Source: AG41 sp965653495 (GTDB lineage: Bacteria; Gemmatimonadota; Gemmatimonadetes; Gemmatimonadales; GWC2-71-9). From it: a stretch of 50,932 bases of DNA. Both the position numbers and the translations under genes were made by a program. The notes under the pieces are model-generated. The model did no database searches. It saw only the letters and a program-made list of their open reading frames with translations, and was not told the origin of the DNA. The stretch spans positions 1 through 50,932 of the forward strand of contig CBFHAJ010000003.1 in the NCBI GenBank assembly GCA_965653495.1. Reading direction: 5' to 3'. Of this stretch, positions 42,034 through 50,136 are shown piece after piece; positions within the stretch are counted from its first letter, which is position 1, and each line of letters starts with the position of its first letter.

Positions 42034-44386
42034 GTCGCATACGCCTGGCAGCCACCAAGAGCACCCCGGCGACCAGGAGCACGGCGACGGATGCGAACGT
42101 GACGGCTCGCCCGAGCTCGTACGCTGGGGAGCGGAAGGTGAGCTCCACCCGCTTGGCGCCCGCGGGCACGGGGACCGTGATCAGGCTGTAATCGCCGCGC
42201 AGCACCTGGCCCGGCTGCCCGTCGACGGTGGCCTGCCAGTCCGGATACCAGTTCTCCGCGACGAGCAGGTACGACGTGGCGGGCTGCGCCGGGTCGAGCA
42301 CCACGGACATACGTCCTGGTTGCCACTGCGTGACGGCGGCGCGCGCCGGGCTGGCGGGCGGCATCTCCTTCAGGGGCGTCGGTGACACCGGTTGATCGGT
42401 CGTGAACAGCACGAGGCGCGACGCATCCATGCGGCGATCGACGAGCGTCGGAATGATGGCCGCCGAATCGGCTTTGATGGCACCGGGGACAACCCGGGCG
42501 TACGGTTGCGGCGTGGTGCGCTCGAACAGCGTCGCCTGGCCGCCGTCGAAGGTGGGGACGGCCTGAAAGACTCGCTTGAAGCCTGGGATGGAGTCCATCG
42601 GTCGCCCGCTCACCGGGATGGTCACGTAGCGCACTGCCCACAGGTCCCAGAGCGGCAGTACGCCGAGGTTCCTGTATTCTCCCCCCCCCCAGAGATCGGC
42701 GCAATAGCGCGGCTGGGTGCCGGGGTAGCCGCATGGCGGAGGCACATCGAACGCCATCAGCACGGACCCGGGATACGCGCTTTGGCCTGGCAGGTCCAGC
42801 ACTCGGTATGGGAGTGGCGTCGCTGTGACGCGGTCGATCACCTGGTCGCGGGTGTAAGGCGTGGTGTAAGACCAAAAATCACGCGCATTGAGCCACAGGT
42901 CCGCTGTGACGATGAGGCAGAGGGCGAAGGCAGCCGCGCGGGGCTTGAACCGGTCCTGGGCGAAGGCCAGCACGGCGCCCGTGGCAGCGAGCGCCAGCCC
43001 GCTCGAAAGGGCGCCCCACATGATCGCGGCCTCGTCAGCACCGGCTGCGGCGACGGTGTTGCGTCCCGTGAGGGCCTGAACGCCTGCCGCGAGCTTCTCC
43101 GCGACTTGCCCGAGGGCGCCCGTAATCCCGAGCAGCGCCGCCAGGCCGCCTACGATCAGCGCCGGCAGCAGCATCCGCCGGCCGTCCTTAGCGAGCCCGC
43201 GCTCGGCGCCGATACCGGCGAACGCTGCGGTGACGAACGCCACGACGTAAAATGCCATCCCGGGAGCGCGGGTTTTCTTGACGAGGGGCATCAGTGTCCA
43301 CCACACTCGGTAGAACGGTGTAGCGGCGCCGAGGCTGATCAGCAGGAACAGCAGACCGATGCCACCGAGCCAGAGAATCTGCCGCCGACGCTCCCGCACA
43401 CTGGCGCCGAGCACCGCGAGGGCCACCACTGGCAGCCCAAGGTACTCGGAGTGCAACTTCAGCCCGTTCGGTCCCCAGTAGGTCCCCTTCGACGTCGAGC
43501 CTACGAAGTTCTTGACAACGAACTCAGGGACGTGGTCCCACGGAATGGCGTACGACGTGGAGCCGATGAAGCCGTGGTAGCCTTCGGCGCGCGGCGAGAA
43601 CGGGATGTACTCGAAGAACGGCAAAATCTGGATGGCGGCGACGGCGAACCCCACCAGAACCGCAGCGAGCGACAGCCCCAGGCCGAGCGCGCGCTCCCCT
43701 GCCCCACGATTCGGCGACGCTTCGAACGTGAGGTACAAGGCGAACAGTCCGCCGACGATCAGGCTGTAATAGGCGAGCTGGAAGTGACTCAGGAGGGTGA
43801 GACCGGTAGCCGCAGCGATCAACCAGTAGCCCTCTTTGCGGCGATCCCGCAGGGCCAGCACCAGCCCGAGGAGTAACAGCGGCAACATGGCTGACGCGAA
43901 CAGCTTGCCGTCGTGGCCCGGCGACGGGTACGAGGCGATCAGCCCCGATAACTCGTACGCCACGCCGCCGATCACTGCCCCGGTCCAACCGAGCCCCAGC
44001 CGCCGCAGCAGGAGATACGTGAACAGGCCGGCGAGCAGGTAGTGGACGAAGAACCCGAGGTTCGCCACGGTGGTCGCGGGGACCACGTACCGCAGCAGCC
44101 ACGTCGGATAGAAGATGCCCCCACTGCCGGCCGCCACAAATGGCAGCCCGCCAAAGATTTCGGGATTCCAGAGCGGCAGATGGCCGGTGCGCTTGAACCA
44201 CTCGGCGCTCCACGCCTGAAACGGCACGCTGGCGTTGTACTGGTCACTGAATGGGCTCGCGAGCCACTTCCCGGCGAGCATGGGAAGCGAAAGCAACGCC
44301 GGCCACAGCGTGAACCACGCCGTCGCCACCAGCGTAGGACGGGCAGGCTCGTACGCCGCAGTGACTACCGCCGGGCCGTCTTCCAC
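42026..44386 (-). CDS. YfhO-family multi-pass membrane protein (GT-C type)
   Basis: 786 residues with about a dozen membrane segments, an N-terminal acidic loop (SPFSDQYNASVPFQAWSAEW) and the YfhO motif LPLWNPEIFGGLPFVA. A C-terminal extracytoplasmic domain (YLLVAENWYPDWQATVDGQP) follows, then a final membrane helix. YfhO proteins are predicted GT-C glycosyltransferases that use polyprenyl-phosphate sugars; B. subtilis YfhO has been linked to lipoteichoic-acid glycosylation. GTG 44386 has AAGGAG eight bases upstream, a strong ribosome-binding site. Ten G in a row on the coding strand (42681-42690) encode WGGGEYR. The partner sugar-lipid synthase is the next gene. Confidence 0.9.
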   Translation of the reverse strand: MEDGPAVVTAAYEPARPTLVATAWFTLWPALLSLPMLAGKWLASPFSDQYNASVPFQAWSAEWFKRTGHLPLWNPEIFGGLPFVAAGSGGIFYPTWLLRYVVPATTVANLGFFVHYLLAGLFTYLLLRRLGLGWTGAVIGGVAYELSGLIASYPSPGHDGKLFASAMLPLLLLGLVLALRDRRKEGYWLIAAATGLTLLSHFQLAYYSLIVGGLFALYLTFEASPNRGAGERALGLGLSLAAVLVGFAVAAIQILPFFEYIPFSPRAEGYHGFIGSTSYAIPWDHVPEFVVKNFVGSTSKGTYWGPNGLKLHSEYLGLPVVALAVLGASVRERRRQILWLGGIGLLFLLISLGAATPFYRVWWTLMPLVKKTRAPGMAFYVVAFVTAAFAGIGAERGLAKDGRRMLLPALIVGGLAALLGITGALGQVAEKLAAGVQALTGRNTVAAAGADEAAIMWGALSSGLALAATGAVLAFAQDRFKPRAAAFALCLIVTADLWLNARDFWSYTTPYTRDQVIDRVTATPLPYRVLDLPGQSAYPGSVLMAFDVPPPCGYPGTQPRYCADLWGGGEYRNLGVLPLWDLWAVRYVTIPVSGRPMDSIPGFKRVFQAVPTFDGGQATLFERTTPQPYARVVPGAIKADSAAIIPTLVDRRMDASRLVLFTTDQPVSPTPLKEMPPASPARAAVTQWQPGRMSVVLDPAQPATSYLLVAENWYPDWQATVDGQPGQVLRGDYSLITVPVPAGAKRVELTFRSPAYELGRAVTFASVAVLLVAGVLLVAARRMRHA

Positions 44387-44476
44387 CAGCAGGTCTCCTT
44401 AACGAATTGGTGAGGGGTTGCCGGAGCGCGCGAAAGGTAGCTGGGTCCGCGCGGCTGCACTAGCTTTCCGCGGCCC

Positions 44477-45127
44477 ATGACCCCGCCGGCACCGCGCGCG
44501 TTCTACGAGGCGGAATATCACTTCGCCGAAGACGTCGAGCGTCCCAACCTGCGGCGGCTGTGGCGTGCGCTCCGGACGCTCGAGCCGCTCGCGGGGACCG
44601 CCTTCCTCGACTTGGGCTCCGGCGTCGGCTGGGCGGCCCGGCTCGCGCTCGAGCCCGGCCGGGCGAGCGTCGCCGTGGGCCTCGACTTCTCACGCCGCGC
44701 GCTCACTCTCGCGCGGCGCGCCACACCGGCGGCGGCCTGGGTGCACGGCGACGGCACTGCGCTCCCCTTTCGGGACGGGGCCTTTGACCGGGTATTCTCG
44801 TTCGGATCGTTGGAGCACTTTCCCGACCTGCAGCGCGGGTTCGCGGAGGCGTTCCGCGTGCTGCGCGCGGGTGGGCTCGCCGTCGTGGTCGTGCCGAACT
44901 TCTACGTCCGGACGCAGCAACCGCTCGAATTTCGGGCGACGCGCGGCGGGTGGGAGCGCGTCATCAGACAGGCGGGCTTCGACGTCGTCGCCGTGGGTGC
45001 CGACACGGGTCCTGCGATTCTCAAGAACTACCGGCCCACGCGCATCGTGCTCCGCATCCTCCTGCGCTTGATCTCGCTCGTGCCGGGGCTCCAGTATCAG
45101 TTCGTGTTTGTGCTGCGCAAGCCTTGA
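44477..45127 (+). CDS. Class I SAM-dependent methyltransferase
   Basis: 216 residues with SAM motif I AFLDLGSGVGWAARLAL, the acidic VGLDFSRRALTLARR, and FDRVFSFGSLEHFPDLQRGF (Methyltransf_11 type). FRVLRAGGLAVVVVPNFY follows. Substrate unknown; surrounding glycan genes suggest sugar or lipid methylation, but that is only context. A TAGCTT at 44461-44466 just before the start might be a -10. The 3' end overlaps the convergent flippase-like gene by 31 bases. Confidence 0.85.
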   Translation: MTPPAPRAFYEAEYHFAEDVERPNLRRLWRALRTLEPLAGTAFLDLGSGVGWAARLALEPGRASVAVGLDFSRRALTLARRATPAAAWVHGDGTALPFRDGAFDRVFSFGSLEHFPDLQRGFAEAFRVLRAGGLAVVVVPNFYVRTQQPLEFRATRGGWERVIRQAGFDVVAVGADTGPAILKNYRPTRIVLRILLRLISLVPGLQYQFVFVLRKP

Positions 45128-46038
45128 GCGGTCGCCGGAGCCGACCGTCCGGGTATCGCGACCACAGCAACCACGGTTAGGATCTCCAGCGAGATGGCCC
45201 AGAGGCGCGCGGCCACGGCCAGCAAGAACGCCCGGTCGGTTCCGATGAGCCCCGCGAGCGCGGCGACCAGAGCTGCCTCACGCACCACGATGCCTCCCGG
45301 CGCGAATACCGCGATGATGCCGGCGACGTAACTGGCGATGAACGCCGGTGCCGCGAGCATCAGCCCAGGTGCTGCGTCTCCCAGCAGCGCCCGGCCGAGC
45401 AGCCAAAAGGCCAACCCGTACCCGGCCCATCCCAGCGTGGAGCCGGCGACGTAGCGCGCGAAGCTCGTCCAAGGCGGTTTGGGAAGGGCGACGCGCCGGC
45501 TGACGAGTGGGGCCACTCGGCGAAACAGGACCACCAAGAACACCAGCCCCCCCAACGCCGTTGCCACCATCGCCCAACGCGGCCACGTGCGTCCCGTCGA
45601 GCTCAGGAGCGCGGGGGCGAACGCCATCGAGAGCACGATCCCGGTGGCGAGCAGCACGAGCTGTTGGAGCAAGACACCGCCCGTCACGGCGACGGGCGAG
45701 ACGCCCTCCTCCACCGCGAGGGCTGCCAGCCCGGCGAACTGCCACACGGCTCCGGGGATGTAGCGAGCCAGGTTGCTGCGCACGAACATCCGCAGCCCCG
45801 GCCACGGCCGCAGGCGCTGTTGCCACCATGCCAGGCTCTCCGTCCACAGCCGTACCAGAAAAACGAATGAGCCGAGCCACAGCAGCGACGCCAGGACGAG
45901 CCAGCCCCATTGCAGGCCGGCGCGCGCGGCCAGGATCGCTCGCCAGCTCGGTTGCGCCGTGCGGATCAGGACCCACACGGCCGCGGCGAGGGCCACGACC
46001 TGCGCGACGGCTTTGAGGAGCTTGAAAGAGGTGCGCAC
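45097..46038 (-). CDS. Lysylphosphatidylglycerol synthase TM-region / UPF0104-like membrane protein
   Basis: Multi-pass inner-membrane protein with about eight hydrophobic segments. It carries the family patterns SNLARYIPGAVWQFAGLA and AGIIAVFAPGGIVVREAAL (the usual PGGxGxRE motif). Such proteins (AglD-like/LPG synthase membrane region) are often found with glycosyltransferases and are suspected lipid or polyprenol flippases. GTG 46038 gives 313 residues; a TTG at 46059 would add seven. It shares the short spacer 46039-46082 with the divergent GT4 gene. Confidence 0.85.
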   Translation of the reverse strand: MRTSFKLLKAVAQVVALAAAVWVLIRTAQPSWRAILAARAGLQWGWLVLASLLWLGSFVFLVRLWTESLAWWQQRLRPWPGLRMFVRSNLARYIPGAVWQFAGLAALAVEEGVSPVAVTGGVLLQQLVLLATGIVLSMAFAPALLSSTGRTWPRWAMVATALGGLVFLVVLFRRVAPLVSRRVALPKPPWTSFARYVAGSTLGWAGYGLAFWLLGRALLGDAAPGLMLAAPAFIASYVAGIIAVFAPGGIVVREAALVAALAGLIGTDRAFLLAVAARLWAISLEILTVVAVVAIPGRSAPATAQGLRSTNTN

Positions 46039-46070
46039 GGGAAAATCGAGTGGCCGCAAAGATAACGCTT

Positions 46071-46083
46071 TATACTTGATCCG
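46071..46083 (+). promoter_or_regulatory. Candidate -10 element for a leaderless GT4 transcript
   Basis: TATACT at 46071-46076 is followed after six bases by the GTG start codon at 46083, so transcription would begin at or next to the start codon and no ribosome-binding site exists. No good -35 is seen. Leaderless genes with a -10 at this spacing are common in some high-GC phyla such as Deinococcus and Actinobacteria. Confidence 0.5.
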
Positions 46084-47285
46084 TGCGGATCCTTCACGTC
46101 GTCACGGCATTTCCCCGGTACGAGGGAGACGTCATCGCGCCGTGGCTGGTCGAGCTGCTGCAGCGGCTGCAGCAGGGGGGGGGCCATGACGTAGAGGTGT
46201 TCTGCTCCGCGTATCGTGGCGGGGGAGGTGACTCGTACGCCGGGATCCCGGTGCATCGGTTTCGCTACTTCCCCGCGCGCTGGGAAGATCTCACGCACGA
46301 CGAGGCCACGCAGGAGCGGATGCGGCGCTCCTGGCGCCACAAGCTGATGCCGCCGTTCTATGTGGCGGCTGGCCTGTTCGCGATCTGGCGGCTGTGCCGG
46401 CGCCAGCGCTACGACATCGTTCACGTGCACTGGCCGATGCCGCACGCTCTGTTCGGCGCGGTGGCGCGCGCGGCCTGCGGGGCCCGACTGGTCACGCTGT
46501 GGTACGGCGCTGAGCTGCGCTGGGTGCAGGATTCGCTGCGCTGGATGCGCTGGCTGGTGCGGTGGGCGCTCCGCACCTCCGACCAAGTGGTCGCGATCTC
46601 GTCGTACACGGCGGCGGAGGTGAGACGCATCGCTGACGTGCCGGTCCGCGTGATTCCCTACACCATCGGGCTCGCGGCTCCGGAACACCGCATTGGCGTG
46701 CCCCCGCCGCGGCGGGATGGTGCATTCAAGATCCTTTTCGTGGGCCGGTTGGTCGAGCGAAAGGGCGTCGACCGTCTGGTAGACGCCGTGGGACGTCTGC
46801 CGCGGTCGCTGGGTGCGCAGCTGGAGATCGTCGGGGATGGTGCCGAGCGCCCCCGCCTCGAGGCGCTGATCCGCGCGACCTCACTGCAAGACCGTGTGAC
46901 GTTGCGCGGCCGAGTGTCAGGCGCTGACCTGCACGCCGCTTATGCTACGGCGGATGTGCTCGTGCTGCCGTCGGTGCTCGACTCCCGCAACGACACCGAG
47001 GGTCTCGGCGTCGTCCTGCTCGAGGCGATGAGCTACGGCGTGCCCGTGATCGCGAGCCGGATCGGCGGCATCCCCGACATCGTCGCGGATGAGGAGACCG
47101 GGTTGCTGGTAGCGCCGGGCGATGCCAGCGCGCTCACGACGGCCCTGCAGCGGGTAGCCAGCGACGCAAGGCTGCGCGCCCGACTGGGGAGCGCGGGGCG
47201 CGAGCACGTGCGGGCGCGGTTTAGCTGGGAGCGGATTGTGGCGCTGTGGGAGGAGTGCTACACCGCGGCGCGGCGCGTTACTTGA
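46083..47285 (+). CDS. Glycosyltransferase family 4
   Basis: 400-residue GT-B enzyme: N-terminal RILHVVTAFPRYEGDVIAPW, then DIVHVHWPMPHALFG and VVAISSYTAAEVRRIADVPV. The C-terminal donor domain has ILFVGRLVERKGVDRLVDAV, LEIVGDGAERPRLEAL, VSGADLHAAYATADVLVLPS and the E(x7)E motif region EGLGVVLLEAMSYGVPVIAS. Typical of polysaccharide or lipid-linked sugar assembly. It lacks the BshA start pattern, so I do not assign it to bacillithiol. Nine G in a row (46175-46183) encode QQGGGHD near residue 33. Start GTG 46083 may be leaderless. Its 3' end overlaps the convergent propeller gene by eight bases. Confidence 0.9.
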   Translation: MRILHVVTAFPRYEGDVIAPWLVELLQRLQQGGGHDVEVFCSAYRGGGGDSYAGIPVHRFRYFPARWEDLTHDEATQERMRRSWRHKLMPPFYVAAGLFAIWRLCRRQRYDIVHVHWPMPHALFGAVARAACGARLVTLWYGAELRWVQDSLRWMRWLVRWALRTSDQVVAISSYTAAEVRRIADVPVRVIPYTIGLAAPEHRIGVPPPRRDGAFKILFVGRLVERKGVDRLVDAVGRLPRSLGAQLEIVGDGAERPRLEALIRATSLQDRVTLRGRVSGADLHAAYATADVLVLPSVLDSRNDTEGLGVVLLEAMSYGVPVIASRIGGIPDIVADEETGLLVAPGDASALTTALQRVASDARLRARLGSAGREHVRARFSWERIVALWEECYTAARRVT

Positions 47286-48498
47286 TGAAATCGACCCAGC
47301 CCGCGTCGTTCGGCACGACACCCACGCTCCCGGCCGCGTCGAACGCGAGACGACGAGGGATTCCCCCTACCTGAATCGACCTCACGATTTGTTGGGTCGC
47401 TGGGTCAATCACCTGGATCTGACCGCCCTCGAGCGTCGTGACGTACAGGTATCCGTCGGTCGGGCGCCTCGCCAGGCCATAGCCGCGGCCCACCAGCGGT
47501 ATCGTGCCGAGCGAGACGTTGGACGTCAGACTCCAAAACTGGAGCATCTGGTTCTCGTTGGCGACATAAAGCACATTGCCGTCGGGGGAGACGACGATGC
47601 CCTGCGGTCTGCCGCCCACCGGCAGCGTGCGCAGGATCGTGTTCGTCGGCATGTCGATCTCGGTCACCGTGCCGACGTCTCGCGTGCTCACGTAGAGGAG
47701 CGAGCCCCGGATGGCAAAGCCGTTCGAGATGATGGGGAGCCCTAAGCGCCGCGTGATCTGCAAAGTCGCGGCGTTGATCCCGAACAGGCTGTCAGCAGTG
47801 GTGGTGACGTAGATGATACTGTCGCCAGGCGCAACAATGACAGCGAACGGATTGCCCGCCACCGGGACCGTCGTAATCTGTGTGTTCGAGGCGACGTCGA
47901 TCACGCCGACGTTCTGACTGAACTGGTTGGTGACGTACGCCCGGGAACCGGTCGAGTTGAACGCCACCTCGGTCGGCTGGTCGCCCACAGCGACGGTGGC
48001 CGTGAAGACCTCGCTCGGGAGATCGGCGCGGATCAGCTGGCTCAAATCCTGTTGGTCGACGTAGACGACACCCTTGGACGAAATCGCGACGGTATAGGCG
48101 CGATCCGGGAGTGTAACCCGGCCAGCGACGGCCGAATCCAGCACGGTCACGCCGACGGTATCGCTGAAGTCACCAAGCGTGGCCGTGATGGTTGCCGACC
48201 CGATCGGTCCGACGGACTGCACGAGTCCCCCCGAGCTCACCGTCACAACCGAAGTGTCATTTGACATGAATGACGGGTGGAGGGTCACCTCCACCGGCTT
48301 ACCGGACAGATCGAGCGCGGTCAAACGCAAGGTCAAGCTGTGTTTTTCAGGGATTACGGTGTCACGCGGGGCGAGTGAAATGGCCGCGATAATCACCGGA
48401 GGGTCGACCGGCGCTGTCGAGTTGCTGCAGGCGACGGCCACGCTGACGAGAGGAACGATGGCCCTGCTGGCTCGAACTACGGCCCGGTGCTGCCTCAT
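47278..48498 (-). CDS. Lipoprotein with Ig-like domain and YVTN beta-propeller
   Basis: 406 residues. An N-terminal hydrophobic stretch ends in VAVAC (Cys 24), a likely lipobox. Residues ~38-122 resemble a bacterial Ig-like (Big2) domain: DTVIPEKHSLTLRLTALD ... SNDTSVVTVSSGGLVQSV. Residues ~125-406 form repeated ~42-residue blades with YVTNQFSQNVGVIDVASN, FAVIVAPGDSIIYVTT, VGGRPQGIVVSPDGNVLYVAN and the terminal GWVDFIK. YVTN propellers bind ligands or proteins; the actual function here is unknown. Closely related in sequence to the next two upstream genes. Confidence 0.87.
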   Translation of the reverse strand: MRQHRAVVRASRAIVPLVSVAVACSNSTAPVDPPVIIAAISLAPRDTVIPEKHSLTLRLTALDLSGKPVEVTLHPSFMSNDTSVVTVSSGGLVQSVGPIGSATITATLGDFSDTVGVTVLDSAVAGRVTLPDRAYTVAISSKGVVYVDQQDLSQLIRADLPSEVFTATVAVGDQPTEVAFNSTGSRAYVTNQFSQNVGVIDVASNTQITTVPVAGNPFAVIVAPGDSIIYVTTTADSLFGINAATLQITRRLGLPIISNGFAIRGSLLYVSTRDVGTVTEIDMPTNTILRTLPVGGRPQGIVVSPDGNVLYVANENQMLQFWSLTSNVSLGTIPLVGRGYGLARRPTDGYLYVTTLEGGQIQVIDPATQQIVRSIQVGGIPRRLAFDAAGSVGVVPNDAGWVDFIK

Positions 48499-48504
48499 TG
48501 TCCC

Positions 48505-48535
48505 AAGTTACCCACCGTCCTGGACGCCACTGCAA
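48505..48535 (-). promoter_or_regulatory. Candidate promoter of the propeller lipoprotein gene
   Basis: Reading on the minus strand: TTGCAG (48535-48530), 19-base spacer, TAACTT (48510-48505), then six bases to the ATG at 48498. There is no Shine-Dalgarno, so the message could be leaderless. It lies in the 72-base gap after the HTH-propeller gene. Confidence 0.4.
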
Positions 48536-48570
48536 GCACGCGCGCACATAACGTCATAGCGCATAGCTAA

Positions 48571-50004
48571 TCACCGTACGAGATCCACCCATCCTGCCTC
48601 GTTCGCGATGAGGGCGAAGCGGCCTGAGGGGTCGAAGTCGATCCGCCGAGGCCGGCCACCAGGATAGAGCGTGGTCACCACCCGGAGCGTGCCGCGGTCG
48701 AGCACCACAACCCGTCCAGCCGCGAGCAGGGTGACGTACACGAGGGCATCGTCGGGGCTCACCCGCACGCCGAACGTCGTGGTGCCAAACTGCAGACGGG
48801 TGCGGACCCCGTTGGACAGCTGGATGATGTCCAGCCAGCCGTCCTCATTGGCCGCGAACAGTGTCCGTCCGTCCGACGGCAGGGTCACTCCCTGCACCCT
48901 TCCACCGACGCTGAAAGATCGCACCACGTGGAGCGTACTCGTGTCGATCTCCAGGATGCGCCCCGCCTTCCATGTCGGCAGGAACAACAGGTGTCCGCCC
49001 GGGTCGAGCGCGAGCTCCGTGCACACCTGTGGCACGGGGACGGAACCCCTCACCTTGCCGGTTTGGAGCGAGACGGCACAGAGGCGGTCGAGGTTGGTCG
49101 TAATGAACAGGGTCCCGTCGTCGGGCGCGAGGACCGCTCCCATGGGGTGGCCCGGGACGACGATCGCCGCGACCTGCTCACCACGCTCGACATCGATGAC
49201 GCCGACCTCCTCGGCGAACTGATTGGTCACATACGCGAGCGTTCCTGCGGGATTGAACACGACGCGAGTCGGGACGGGGCCGGTCGGGACGCGACCGATC
49301 GACCGAAGCGGGTCGAGCGCCACACGTTCAAGCCGGGCGGCCCGGACGCACGTGACGTACGCACCCCCGTCCGAGTCGATCGCGACGTCGAAGGGGGCGC
49401 CGTTCACCGGGAGCCCCGGCACGAGAGTACCGGCAGGATGGTGCAGCCGGCTCGGCGCGTAGCGAGGCGTGGGTGCTTCGGGCACATCGAGTCCGTGCGA
49501 CCGCTTCGCAGGCGCAGAGAGTCGCGACCAGGCCCGCCCGGTCAGCGGCGCCGTGCGGCAGCACGCGCGGAGGCGCTGCGCAACCGCGGCGATGCCCAGC
49601 CGCCGCAGCTCGGTCCACCGCAGCCGGGTCACGCGGCGCACGAGCCGGTAGGCCGTCGCCGCATCGAGCCGCGCGCGCCGGGCCAAGCAGTGCAGCGAGG
49701 CGCCTGTGCGCTCGGCCTGGAACAGCCAGTACAAGACCCGCGCCCAGCCAGCGAGCTCTTCGAAGGGCGGCAGTCCCTCGCGACGCAACGCCCGGGCGAG
49801 CTGGTAGCGACTGCGCAGCCCCAAGAGCGTCGCCACGTCCGCAGCTGGTGGAACGTCGCCGTTGAAGCAGCCGAGCGTGGCCACCACGGCCCGACTCCGC
49901 GGCGAGAGCTCCGGCAACGCGGTCCGCAGCAGCGTGGTGAGCGGCAGTGGGGGCATGCACACTTCCCGGCGCGAACGAGAACACGACTGTCGCGGGGACG
50001 CCAT
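48571..50004 (-). CDS. AraC-like helix-turn-helix domain fused to a YVTN beta-propeller
   Basis: 477 residues without a signal peptide or membrane helix, so probably cytoplasmic. Residues ~55-145 look like an AraC-type double HTH: first helix pair VATLLGLRSRYQLARALRR with GLPPFEELAGWARVL, second SLHCLARRARLDAATAYRLV with RLRWTELRRLG. A proline-rich linker (~150-195) leads to a seven-blade-like propeller (196-477) with YVTNQFAEEVGVIDVERGE, VGGRVQGVTLPSDGRTLFAAN and the end NEAGWVDLVR. Propeller parts are clearly related to both neighbouring genes. I infer a DNA-binding protein with a propeller sensor or partner module; this is not established. An ATG at 49956 is an alternative start that keeps the HTH intact. 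Confidence 0.8.
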   Translation of the reverse strand: MASPRQSCSRSRREVCMPPLPLTTLLRTALPELSPRSRAVVATLGCFNGDVPPAADVATLLGLRSRYQLARALRREGLPPFEELAGWARVLYWLFQAERTGASLHCLARRARLDAATAYRLVRRVTRLRWTELRRLGIAAVAQRLRACCRTAPLTGRAWSRLSAPAKRSHGLDVPEAPTPRYAPSRLHHPAGTLVPGLPVNGAPFDVAIDSDGGAYVTCVRAARLERVALDPLRSIGRVPTGPVPTRVVFNPAGTLAYVTNQFAEEVGVIDVERGEQVAAIVVPGHPMGAVLAPDDGTLFITTNLDRLCAVSLQTGKVRGSVPVPQVCTELALDPGGHLLFLPTWKAGRILEIDTSTLHVVRSFSVGGRVQGVTLPSDGRTLFAANEDGWLDIIQLSNGVRTRLQFGTTTFGVRVSPDDALVYVTLLAAGRVVVLDRGTLRVVTTLYPGGRPRRIDFDPSGRFALIANEAGWVDLVR

Positions 50005-50085
50005 TTCCCCACGGGTAAATCAAATCTGCACCGCCGATAGGCGGGCCGGGAGTGGCGAATTGTTGCGTACACGCGCCAACAAGAG

Positions 50086-50117
50086 AAAGGGGGACCTCCA
50101 AGGGAGGTCCCCCTTTT
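50086..50117 (-). terminator. Rho-independent terminator after the partial propeller gene
   Basis: A perfect 11-base inverted repeat, GGGGGACCTCC (50089-50099) and GGAGGTCCCCC (50103-50113), with a three-base loop, flanked by AAA and TTTT so that the stem extends to 14 pairs. It lies 20 bases downstream of the stop of the minus-strand gene ending at 50137. It could work on both strands. Confidence 0.85.
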
Positions 50118-50136
50118 GACTGGTTCGGCTCAGCGC

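Noticed and set aside
42392..43876. 494-codon open frame on the plus strand
   Set aside because: Antisense to the YfhO-type gene; its translation is rich in Arg, Gln and Glu with no hydrophobic core.
46083..47285. Assignment of the GT4 gene as bshA
   Set aside because: BshC occurs in the window, but this enzyme lacks the BshA N-terminal pattern and sits with envelope glycan genes 30 kb away.
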